This document shows positions 42,391 through 49,830 of a DNA stretch of 49,830 bases, in pieces. Source of the stretch: an uncultured Eubacterium sp. (GTDB lineage: Bacteria; Bacillota; Clostridia; Lachnospirales; Lachnospiraceae); contig CAJUTR010000021.1 in the NCBI GenBank assembly GCA_910589665.1, positions 1 through 49,830 of the forward strand, written 5' to 3'. The notes under the pieces were generated by a model that saw only the letters and a list, made by a program, of their open reading frames with translations, made no database searches and was not told the origin of the DNA. Every line of letters begins with the position of its first letter. The first letter of the stretch is position 1. A program made the translations under genes and the position numbers.

Positions 42391-43344
42391 TTACAAAGAA
42401 TATATTTTAAAATTTTTCAAATAAAATAATTCTTCCCATAAATGATCCTGTTCTAAATATTTACTTTTTACATAATCTAAAAGATTATTAAAAGTTTTTC
42501 GATTCAACATCGTATCATCTGTCATTCTGAATTCTTCTTTAACAACAGAAGTCACTCCATTAACGAGCAGACAGTGACGTTCTTCATAATCATACTCTTT
42601 AAAATTTTTATGAATATCAGAATACTCCACTTGATAAAAAAAGGAAAATTCCTCTGGAGGTACAGCTTCTGTATTTATCATCTTACAATTATTATAATTT
42701 CCATTCCACTTTTTATAACTTCCACTCCAAATTGCATTAAAATCATCACCCTTTTTCGTGTGTTCGGATAAATACTTTTCTTTATCAAGATTCTCAATTC
42801 CCCGTTCTTCTGAAAACTTATCTAAGCAGTCTCTGAGAACCTCCTTTGCCCTCTCACAAGAATGATAAAATTTTGCATTATAATACACAAACTTACTATC
42901 CTGCACATTTACTGTATTTTGCTGATTAAGCGCTCTGCCTTCACTAATGTTACTGGATACGGCTAGCTGCACCGCCTCTATTGTCAAGTCACAATACATT
43001 TTATTTAAAAATTCTTTCTCGTTATCTTTATCCAGCCAGCCGCCGGAAACGGCTCTTTCATACGCATTACGTATCGTATTTGATATTGCCATCCCCAACT
43101 CCACATCAGAAGTCTTTCCCTCATAAAAGGCAGTAAAATACTCTTTGCGCTGTACAGTGTCTTTGACACGGCACTTTAACAAATTACTTTCTTTTTCACT
43201 GCATTGCCACCAGCGCTTTCCTGCATCCTCTGTAGAATCTACTGTTTTCTCCCCTTTGCTATTTACATTTGCTAAGCTTGACTGTTCATAACTGACGATT
43301 GATTCCGTTACTAATGGCATAGATATTCCCATATTTTCTCCCAT
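42391..43344 (-). CDS. Unknown protein, 317 aa
   Basis: No signal peptide or membrane segment. Mostly helical in the first half (AISNTIRNAYERAVSGGWL, ERAKEVLRDCLDKFSEERG), with tyrosine-rich stretches (SFFYQVEYSDIHKNFKEYDY). AAAGGAG stands seven bases before the ATG. It follows the 1398-residue secreted protein by 42 bases on the same strand. I do not recognise the family. AT-rich like the rest of this end. Confidence 0.7.
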   Translation of the reverse strand: MGENMGISMPLVTESIVSYEQSSLANVNSKGEKTVDSTEDAGKRWWQCSEKESNLLKCRVKDTVQRKEYFTAFYEGKTSDVELGMAISNTIRNAYERAVSGGWLDKDNEKEFLNKMYCDLTIEAVQLAVSSNISEGRALNQQNTVNVQDSKFVYYNAKFYHSCERAKEVLRDCLDKFSEERGIENLDKEKYLSEHTKKGDDFNAIWSGSYKKWNGNYNNCKMINTEAVPPEEFSFFYQVEYSDIHKNFKEYDYEERHCLLVNGVTSVVKEEFRMTDDTMLNRKTFNNLLDYVKSKYLEQDHLWEELFYLKNFKIYSL

Positions 43345-43386
43345 TGACAGATTCTCCTTTCAACGAACTCCATTCTTCTACATATG

Positions 43387-46300
43387 TTAGTCACCAATCT
43401 CATAATAATATTCAACATGAAATCCCGGTATAATTGTAATTGCATCTTGAGAATATGCTTCAATTTCCCACCGTCCTCTAAGATGAGTACTAACGGGACT
43501 ATTTGCAATCATTGTAAACTCACATGAGGTATAAAAACCTGTACAAGTATGCCAAACACTATTACTCTCCGTAGAATTACGAACCCGAAATTTTGTTATA
43601 GCAACTAATTCATGTGGGCGCCTTCCACTATTATCCTTAGGATATATTTGTTTAACAAGTGCTGTATCCGGAACATTTCCACCTTGTAAGTTGAAAGCCA
43701 AAACATTTGAAAAACCATTTTTGGGTATTGATAATGTTCTTCCCGCATAAAAAGTATCAAAATGTGGTTCTAATATAGGATCTCCTATAGCCAAATGATA
43801 TGAATAATAATCCTCTTCAAAATCATCTATCGAGCCTACGGAATATACTTCCACAAAATAGTTTTTCCCCATTTCCAAACTTTGCTCCAAACTGTCTTTC
43901 GCCTTTTGCACACACGAAAAGCCCCCCATCCATTCTATTCTTCGTGCATGCCCATCATAATTTGAATCATATTGAATCTCCCCATTCTCATCATAGATAC
44001 AAAATCTCAAATTAGCTTTACTAGTACATAGAGTAATTGTCTCACCCCAATATGTAAAATGATAAAAATATCCTTTGCCCATTTCCCCTGGTATGTACTC
44101 ACCAAGAATAAGGTTGCCACCTGTTGACATGCTTTCTGAAAAAAAATCTTTGTACGGTTCTACTGCAACAGAATTCTCTTTTCCACTTAATAATTCCCGT
44201 GAATTTTGAGCATTACCAGTTACCAATCTATACGAAGTGTCATTTTCATACTTAACTTGTTGCACTCTAATATTATATAGATGTACCTTTGAATCCTCTC
44301 GAGGGTTTTCAATTGTTATCCACCTTTTATAGTTAACACGATCATTTCTATCACGCCATCCTATAAGTTTCCCATTGACTTTCTTTCCATTATCATCAAA
44401 TACATCAAATCGAATTGCACTACGTCCCGAAACTCTGACAAGTCCCATCAGAATCTGAGAACACGTCGAGAAATCAGCTTTCAAACCATATGTTGTACTG
44501 ACGAAATCTTTATCAATAGCAATTTCACCAAGTTCTGTAATATTACCAATTGTGTATGCTAACGCCTCACTTTCCTCACGATCTATTGCTTGGTTTGTAA
44601 TATATATAGTATCCCCCACTTCAACCGATGGTACATAAATTTCCGTACTATCGTCATCTGATACCACTTGTGCCAATACATTATTTTTCTCTTCACTATC
44701 ATAAATACGAATAACATCATCTTCTTGAGTATTTAAAATTGTTAGTTTTCCAACAGTATTTTCATCTTCTTCAATAACTCCTACCCTCATAATAATTGAG
44801 TCTTCTTCATAATTTGTTCCGGAAAACGGGCTTTCGGCATAAGCCGGGTATTTTAATGTAGTATATAAAGTGCCTTTTTCTTCCCCTAACATCCTGTTAT
44901 TGGGAAACTCTATTCTTGCCTGATTGTTTTCTATGATTGTACTACCAATCTTCACATATTCTTTTGTATTATCCTCTGTTGTTTGATACTGGTACACAGA
45001 AAAAACTGTCCCCTCCGGTATAGCCTTGTCTTCGGTATAGCTAATCCAATCCGAATAAATACCAGCATTATTCTCAATTTCCACCTTCCCATTAAGAGTT
45101 GTACAGCTTCTCGCTGTCGGCAGTTTCACCTCTGTTCGTTCACTTTCATAGCAACCTTTATTCTGTATTGTCACAAAAACACTTTCTGTGGCCACTGGTA
45201 ATTCAAACACTTCATTATCATTTACCTTCACATCCGTAGTCTCAGCATTCAGGTACACTTTTACAATATCGTCGGCTGCTTTTTTAGGTACTCGCACTTT
45301 TACTTTACATTTTGATATATCTTCCCATATCAAATCGTTATCAATGACAACTTGACTTTCTCCTAACTTTGGACTGGTTTTTTCCCCTTCATATGAAACC
45401 GGAATCAAGTTTGACTCTCTTTTTGTAGGATATTTTACTGACACATACAAAGTTCCTGATTCCAGACCCAACTTATTGCTCAAACTTACACTGTAGTTTT
45501 CTCCTTGCAATTTTGAATAAGACACTGTTCCACTATAAAGAACTGTCGACTTATCTTGATCTGCAAATATTTTCAAAGTAAGGCTGCTCTTATTATCCTC
45601 TTGCTCTGCATACTGCAATTCTTCAAAACAAAGTGAATCCCCTACACCGGCAATATAATTGTTTACATATATTTTTTTATATGCTATCTTTGATTTTGGT
45701 GCAGGAACCGGAACAATACGAATTGGAGCACATTCATATTTATCGGGAACACGCACAGTAACATACAAAGCTTCATAATTCATAATATTCTTAATCAATA
45801 TACTGCCACTTGTGTTAATCGTAGCTGATGTAATTTTATTTGCTTTGTTTTCATCAGAATAAACTTCAAATTTAGTATTTGATCGGGCACCAGAAATCTC
45901 TAACAAGTCATTTCCTGTTTTATCAATAGCTTTTATAGATAAGTCTGGTAAATCCGTATTTTGCGAACCATAGCTCGTAATTCCTGCTTTTGGTATATTA
46001 ATTTTTGTTTTTTGCTTACTATCATATTGGTTTGGTCGTTTTATCTGCAAATAAATACAATTTACGTCTGCTGGCTTTGCAAAACTCAGCGTCACAGAAT
46101 CCGAAGTCGCAGAACAGGTTGCACTGGCCAATTGACTATATGAACCATTTTCTAATAACTTATATGCATATACAATATCCCCCGAACATAGCTTATGAAG
46201 TGTCACATATAGTTTTTCAGAAGTACCTGTATACTTATTTATAATTAGAACATCTTCTTCGTCAATTATCGGACTATATTTTTCTTCTTCATATAATATC

Positions 46301-47583
46301 GGAATTAAATCAGATTCTGTCTGAGTTGGATATTTGTAACTCAAATATGCGGTACCACTATTTTCTTTAAGTTTCTTCCCTATACTAACAGAATATGTCT
46401 TATTCCCCTGTAGATAACCATATGAGATAGTCCCCGAATACAATTTCTCACTTTTTCCCTGATCTGCATACAAGGTAAAAGCAACGCTTGTCTTCTTGAA
46501 ATCATCTTCTGTATATTTCAAATTTAAGAACTTTATATAATCATTTGTTCCTGAATTATTCTCAAGTATTACATCGCCATTCAATATTTTTGTTTTCTCT
46601 GCCGGAAGTGGTGTAACTGAAATAACTGAACTTTCATATTTATCTGGTGCCCTAAGAGTCACAAAAACCGTACCATAACTTAAAATGTTAGTAATACTAA
46701 TACTACCACTCGTATTTATGGTTTGTGACTTTATCTTTTTTGTTTTAGAAGCATCAGCATATAGCGTAACAACTGTACCGGTTCCAACTCCTGTAATTTC
46801 TACAACATCATTTCCAGTTTGATCCTTTGCAACAATTCTTACATCTGGATAATCGGAACCCACTTTACCAAAATCTGTGACCCTGACTTCCGGGACAAGT
46901 ACCTCTTGTTTTTCTATGCTTTCATATTGATTTTTCTTTTTCTGTGTAAGATATAACTTATTCAGTCCATTGGTTCTCGTATAATTCCCAGTTACCTTTC
47001 CTGTACTGCCACACAACAAACTTCCCATTTTTGTATAGGAACCGTTTGTTCCCTGCTTATAGACATAAATGTAATCTCCATTAGATAAATCATTTACTGT
47101 AACATATACTTTCTCGCTCGTCCCATTATATTTGTTTTCTATTACCACATTAGACATATCTATAGACGGACTTGTTTTCTCTTCCTCATGATCCAATTTA
47201 ATTACTTCTGTCTCTTCCTTTGATGCATACTTAAAGGTTAAATATACGCTCCCAGCCTCTTTTCCCAAAAGATTACCTATATTCCACGAATAATCTTTTC
47301 CTCTAAAATTTGTATAACTAATAGTGGATGATTTAAGTTTGCTAAGTTTTTCTTTGTCTTTATATAAGGTAAAAGTACAATTTGTTGTTTTATCTTCTTC
47401 ATTTATGTAGTCCAGATTTTTGAATTGTATATAGTCATTTACATTCGAATTATTTTCAACAACAATTCCATCATAATATATCTCTGTTTTTCCAATGGCT
47501 GAAGCTTCCATTATTGGAGAATGTATATTCAACAAGCTGAATATAAGTATCAAAGATACTCCTCGTTTACATAATTTTTTCAT
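43387..47583 (-). CDS. Giant secreted protein with repeated beta domains
   Basis: 1398 residues. Signal peptide MKKLCKRGVSLILIFSLLNI with cleavage near residue 29. Residues 30-850 consist of about 100-residue beta domains in a three-domain period of about 300: repeats open with units such as GDVILENNSGTNDYIKFLNL (about 30, 335, 635, partly 850), and each domain ends in a PxxYxS-type motif (PDKYES, RPNQYDS, YPTQTES). The rest (about 930-1398) has pre-peptidase C-terminal-like beta domains (FCIYDENGEIQYDSNYDG). No LPXTG, SLH or choline motif is seen, so it is released or held by other means. GGAGG seven bases before ATG. Adhesin-like; function unknown. Confidence 0.82.
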   Translation of the reverse strand: MKKLCKRGVSLILIFSLLNIHSPIMEASAIGKTEIYYDGIVVENNSNVNDYIQFKNLDYINEEDKTTNCTFTLYKDKEKLSKLKSSTISYTNFRGKDYSWNIGNLLGKEAGSVYLTFKYASKEETEVIKLDHEEEKTSPSIDMSNVVIENKYNGTSEKVYVTVNDLSNGDYIYVYKQGTNGSYTKMGSLLCGSTGKVTGNYTRTNGLNKLYLTQKKKNQYESIEKQEVLVPEVRVTDFGKVGSDYPDVRIVAKDQTGNDVVEITGVGTGTVVTLYADASKTKKIKSQTINTSGSISITNILSYGTVFVTLRAPDKYESSVISVTPLPAEKTKILNGDVILENNSGTNDYIKFLNLKYTEDDFKKTSVAFTLYADQGKSEKLYSGTISYGYLQGNKTYSVSIGKKLKENSGTAYLSYKYPTQTESDLIPILYEEEKYSPIIDEEDVLIINKYTGTSEKLYVTLHKLCSGDIVYAYKLLENGSYSQLASATCSATSDSVTLSFAKPADVNCIYLQIKRPNQYDSKQKTKINIPKAGITSYGSQNTDLPDLSIKAIDKTGNDLLEISGARSNTKFEVYSDENKANKITSATINTSGSILIKNIMNYEALYVTVRVPDKYECAPIRIVPVPAPKSKIAYKKIYVNNYIAGVGDSLCFEELQYAEQEDNKSSLTLKIFADQDKSTVLYSGTVSYSKLQGENYSVSLSNKLGLESGTLYVSVKYPTKRESNLIPVSYEGEKTSPKLGESQVVIDNDLIWEDISKCKVKVRVPKKAADDIVKVYLNAETTDVKVNDNEVFELPVATESVFVTIQNKGCYESERTEVKLPTARSCTTLNGKVEIENNAGIYSDWISYTEDKAIPEGTVFSVYQYQTTEDNTKEYVKIGSTIIENNQARIEFPNNRMLGEEKGTLYTTLKYPAYAESPFSGTNYEEDSIIMRVGVIEEDENTVGKLTILNTQEDDVIRIYDSEEKNNVLAQVVSDDDSTEIYVPSVEVGDTIYITNQAIDREESEALAYTIGNITELGEIAIDKDFVSTTYGLKADFSTCSQILMGLVRVSGRSAIRFDVFDDNGKKVNGKLIGWRDRNDRVNYKRWITIENPREDSKVHLYNIRVQQVKYENDTSYRLVTGNAQNSRELLSGKENSVAVEPYKDFFSESMSTGGNLILGEYIPGEMGKGYFYHFTYWGETITLCTSKANLRFCIYDENGEIQYDSNYDGHARRIEWMGGFSCVQKAKDSLEQSLEMGKNYFVEVYSVGSIDDFEEDYYSYHLAIGDPILEPHFDTFYAGRTLSIPKNGFSNVLAFNLQGGNVPDTALVKQIYPKDNSGRRPHELVAITKFRVRNSTESNSVWHTCTGFYTSCEFTMIANSPVSTHLRGRWEIEAYSQDAITIIPGFHVEYYYEIGD

Positions 47584-47759
47584 CTTTTTTCCTCCATTTC
47601 TTACTTTAAATACAATTTATAGCTTTTTACAACTTCTTTCATAAGCTTTTCCTGTTCATTGGCAATTTGCAAAAATAGTAGTAATAATTCCCATCAAAAT
47701 AAACAAGAAAATATATCTACAAGTAAATTCGGCAGATTGTTCTCTTCTGATAACACGCT

Positions 47760-47789
47760 GTGCACGAATACCCCTTTTTAGTGCACGAA
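47760..47789 (-). promoter_or_regulatory. Two GTGCACGAA direct repeats, 21-base period
   Basis: GTGCACGAA at 47760-47768 and 47781-47789, about 180 bases before the giant gene. 9-bp direct repeats at 21-base period on one helix face are the pattern bound by LytTR-type regulators, though the motif itself matches their consensus only partly. I see nothing else in 47584-47824. Confidence 0.45.
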
Positions 47790-47824
47790 ATCTTTATAAA
47801 GAATTTTGCCAGATAAAAAGCAAG

Positions 47825-47860
47825 AAAAACAGTTGCTTAAAAAACCAAACAACCGTTTTT
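47825..47860 (-). terminator. Terminator behind the 409-residue gene
   Basis: AAAACGGTTG and CAACTGTTTT (one G-U) enclose a 14-base loop; T-rich on the minus strand. Confidence 0.7.
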
Positions 47861-47875
47861 CAAATTAATGTTCTT

Positions 47876-49105
47876 TCAATATGTTGCCAATACGGAATAT
47901 TGATAACTATCCAGATATCGTTTATACCACTCACTTCCGTAATCAAAAGATATATCCTGCTCCAAATCATGTAAACCAGCAGATGAATACCCAATAGATA
48001 GCACCATATCCGGCACTTTTTCCCAGCCACGCTCTGCCACTTCCTGAATCCAGCCACAGACAGCTTGTGCGTAATCTTCTTTTGCCTTATATGGGAAAAT
48101 CGGATCCTTCCGTACGCCTTCATGAATCAGTCTTTTAATGTCTGTTCCGTCCTCCGTGTAATATGTGCCATCCGCTTCCTTCAACTCATTCAACCGATAA
48201 CCTGTATATCTAAACACTTCACTGTTGGCCCAGAGTTTATGGTAACTTAATTGATTACTCACCTGAACACCATGAGCACCATCGCGCCCTGAAAAATACT
48301 CAATTGCTAACCAGAGATTTCTTCCATTATTCCCTTGATTCAGCGCAAATTCCATTTTTTCCTTCCTTGTAGCATCCTCGCAATTTACAGTAACATAATA
48401 ACTGTAAGGATCTACCTTGAAAGTATACTGCATGGAGTCTTCTACTTCTATTCCGTTTTTTGAGAATATATTTCGAAGTTGTGCGTTACATAACTGTCTA
48501 TAATAGGATATCTCAGAAGCATTTGACTCCTCATAATTAATAGTCACATTATTTACCCGAAATACCGAATCGAGCATATTCGTACCTACCACCCTGCCCC
48601 TTTTCAACATGGAGATTTCATTGCGGTATCCAATACTTCTTTCTTCTCTAGTCAAGTCTGAGGTAAACCACGGACAGGTAGGATCATAATACTTTCGCTC
48701 AATATAAAGTTCCGGGTCATCGTGCTGCTTCGCTTCTTCTAGCAATTTACTATATTTATCTGTAAGTATTTGATGGCATACATCAACTGCATCCATATAA
48801 GGATATTTCGACTCAGAACGCGTAAATTCGTCACCCGTATTCTCAAGTGCTTTCTGATTAGCTTGTATTGCCGCATCAAAATAGGACTGAATATCAACCG
48901 TTTGATCGAATTTTATATTTTCTGACTGACCACAAGCCTTAGCCATCTTTTGGATTTCCATTGCTTCTGAACTAATCGTTAAACAATCCCGTTTCATGGC
49001 CACATTCTTTTGTGTGAGCGGCAGCTTTTCGAAACCCTTGTGCTCATTTTGAAAAAGTAATCGTAACACTGCTTCCTGTTGTTTTAGCCTGATCATATCT
49101 GTCAT
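47876..49105 (-). CDS. Unknown protein, 409 aa (DUF4885-like)
   Basis: No signal peptide. Helical N-terminus (IRLKQQEAVLRLLFQNEHKG), then a mixed domain with SKNGIEVEDSMQYTFKVDPY and YSYYVTVNCEDATRKEKMEF, a pattern that reminds me of the Bacillus/Clostridium DUF4885 family (from memory, unverified). AGGAGG seven bases before ATG. It starts 11 bases behind the 214-residue gene and both are probably cotranscribed. Function unknown. Confidence 0.7.
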   Translation of the reverse strand: MTDMIRLKQQEAVLRLLFQNEHKGFEKLPLTQKNVAMKRDCLTISSEAMEIQKMAKACGQSENIKFDQTVDIQSYFDAAIQANQKALENTGDEFTRSESKYPYMDAVDVCHQILTDKYSKLLEEAKQHDDPELYIERKYYDPTCPWFTSDLTREERSIGYRNEISMLKRGRVVGTNMLDSVFRVNNVTINYEESNASEISYYRQLCNAQLRNIFSKNGIEVEDSMQYTFKVDPYSYYVTVNCEDATRKEKMEFALNQGNNGRNLWLAIEYFSGRDGAHGVQVSNQLSYHKLWANSEVFRYTGYRLNELKEADGTYYTEDGTDIKRLIHEGVRKDPIFPYKAKEDYAQAVCGWIQEVAERGWEKVPDMVLSIGYSSAGLHDLEQDISFDYGSEWYKRYLDSYQYSVLATY

Positions 49106-49116
49106 GACAGAGCCTC

Positions 49117-49761
49117 CTATTTATAAAGTTCATAATTTGTATCGGCTAAATCATATTCCCATCTTATTTTCAATGAAATATTTCTCATGGTAGAAGATGC
49201 TGGCGATAATACATTATAGCAAAATCTAAATTGCTGTTTGGCTGGAATCAAATCATCTGCAGAAATCCCATAATAACCATTAGAAGAACTAGATACTGTT
49301 GACTCATACCAAATCCCTTCTGAAACAGGCATAATTTTATGTCTGACATTTCCTTGATTTGGAGATTGAGTACCACTTGTTGTAATAGAAGAAACAATCG
49401 CATTAGGTGGTATAGTTGTATTATTCGTAAGGTTAATAGTCAAAATCGAGGAGTCAGTTCCAGCATAATTAACTCCTGATGAAGTAGCGGGATTTCCAGC
49501 ATTTCTTGCTGTGCCTGAGAAATTGAAAGTGCCATTACCTTCCCTGATTCTTTCATACATTGTAAGACCAAAATAGAATACACCTGTTGATTCTATCGGT
49601 CTATGAAAATGTAGGTAATATGTTTGTGTAGAAGAAGTAGTGTTATCAATATTAAACGCAATAAATTTTAATCCAATGCTATCTTCCAATATGGAATCAG
49701 AAATATTCTGCCTATCAATTACTGAATTACCTCTAAGCAGTTCAAATGTCCCTCCCTCCAT
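49117..49761 (-). CDS. Unknown beta-rich protein, 214 aa
   Basis: No signal or membrane segment. Beta-rich, Ser/Thr/Asn-rich (STQTYYLHFHRPIESTGVFY, ILTINLTNNTTIPPNAIVSS). The ATG at 49761 has no good ribosome site; a GGAGGGAGGG lies just inside the gene. The frame stays open for 13 more codons into the inverted repeat, to a TAG at about 49801. The natural 5' end may therefore have been changed by recombination at the repeat. Family unknown; no phage genes are near to support a tail-protein reading. Confidence 0.6.
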   Translation of the reverse strand: MEGGTFELLRGNSVIDRQNISDSILEDSIGLKFIAFNIDNTTSSTQTYYLHFHRPIESTGVFYFGLTMYERIREGNGTFNFSGTARNAGNPATSSGVNYAGTDSSILTINLTNNTTIPPNAIVSSITTSGTQSPNQGNVRHKIMPVSEGIWYESTVSSSSNGYYGISADDLIPAKQQFRFCYNVLSPASSTMRNISLKIRWEYDLADTNYELYK

Positions 49762-49778
49762 CTTATCACTATAACTAC

Positions 49779-49830
49779 GTAAACGGTAGATAGTGCGTAC
49801 CTATACAAAACCGGAGCAAACCTGTATGAT
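49779..49830. repeat. Terminal inverted repeat, right copy (52 bp)
   Basis: Exact reverse complement of 4-55. Here its inner edge lies 17 bases before the start of the 214-residue gene; its outer end again reads CGGAG, nine bases, ATG (49826-49828) pointing out of the window. Confidence 0.9.

Noticed and set aside
49117..49761. Phage tail or baseplate protein
   Set aside because: No capsid, terminase, tail or lysis genes anywhere in the window.
1..49830. Insertion sequences or transposons
   Set aside because: I found no transposase or integrase-like coding region; mobility is inferred only from repeats, stumps and base composition.

Overview
The window looks like chromosomal DNA from a spore-forming, plant-fibre-degrading gut or soil Clostridium relative, most probably Lachnospiraceae. 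The evidence is Gram-positive promoters with 17-bp spacers, strong GGAGG ribosome sites, a CIRCE-controlled hsp20, secreted xylanase and esterase with lysine-rich Ig-like domains and TP-rich linkers, and collagen-like spore-surface-type proteins. The genus is not fixed. The centre (about 2.4-42.3 kb) has mid GC. Both ends (1-2.4 kb and 42.4-49.8 kb) are clearly AT-rich and look acquired.

Layout. The two ends carry the same 52-bp sequence in inverted orientation (4-55 and 49779-49830). Inside the left copy is a predicted RnlA/RnlB toxin-antitoxin pair in which RNase HI is fused to the RnlA-type toxin. Next comes debris: a 5' piece of uvrB, a 3' piece of a List-Bact repeat protein, a membrane protein with a cut-down HTH, and a decayed GH2 beta-galactosidase joined head-to-head to an AraC fragment. 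From 7.7 to 16.5 kb lie an Fe-S aldo/keto reductase, a secreted SGNH esterase, CapA, two CobW-type GTPases (one fused to a DUF1980-like domain), an M15 peptidase and a lipase.

From 16.5 to 28.6 kb there is a small membrane peptide, tRNA-Pro(CGG), a DUF4352 lipoprotein, a MarR/MATE pair with two operators, a GH10 xylanase, hsp20, a HAD phosphatase, a hemerythrin-CheX-like protein, an iron alcohol dehydrogenase and an Agr-type LytTR two-component system. From 28.6 to 38.2 kb there is a coiled-coil protein, a solute-binding lipoprotein coupled to an HD-GYP protein, an SDR, an OmpR regulator/ABC/kinase operon and an AraC-GyrI regulator. Then come two collagen-like proteins around a glycosyltransferase (38.3-41.9 kb). 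Last is an AT-rich operon-like run of unknown proteins, including a 1398-residue secreted protein made of about 100-residue repeats.

How the genes work together. Xylan is handled by the GH10 enzyme and the SGNH esterase, which share wall-adhesive basic domains. Zinc supply (CobW pair) may serve the Zn peptidase encoded in the same operon. The SBP and HD-GYP proteins may form a nutrient-to-c-di-GMP sensing unit. The glycosyltransferase may decorate the collagen-like proteins. The most unusual items are the RNase HI-RnlA fusion, the terminal inverted repeats with outward-facing start sites, and a ribosome-site-bearing repeat (alternating GGAGGAT and ATCCTCC) found before two unrelated genes.
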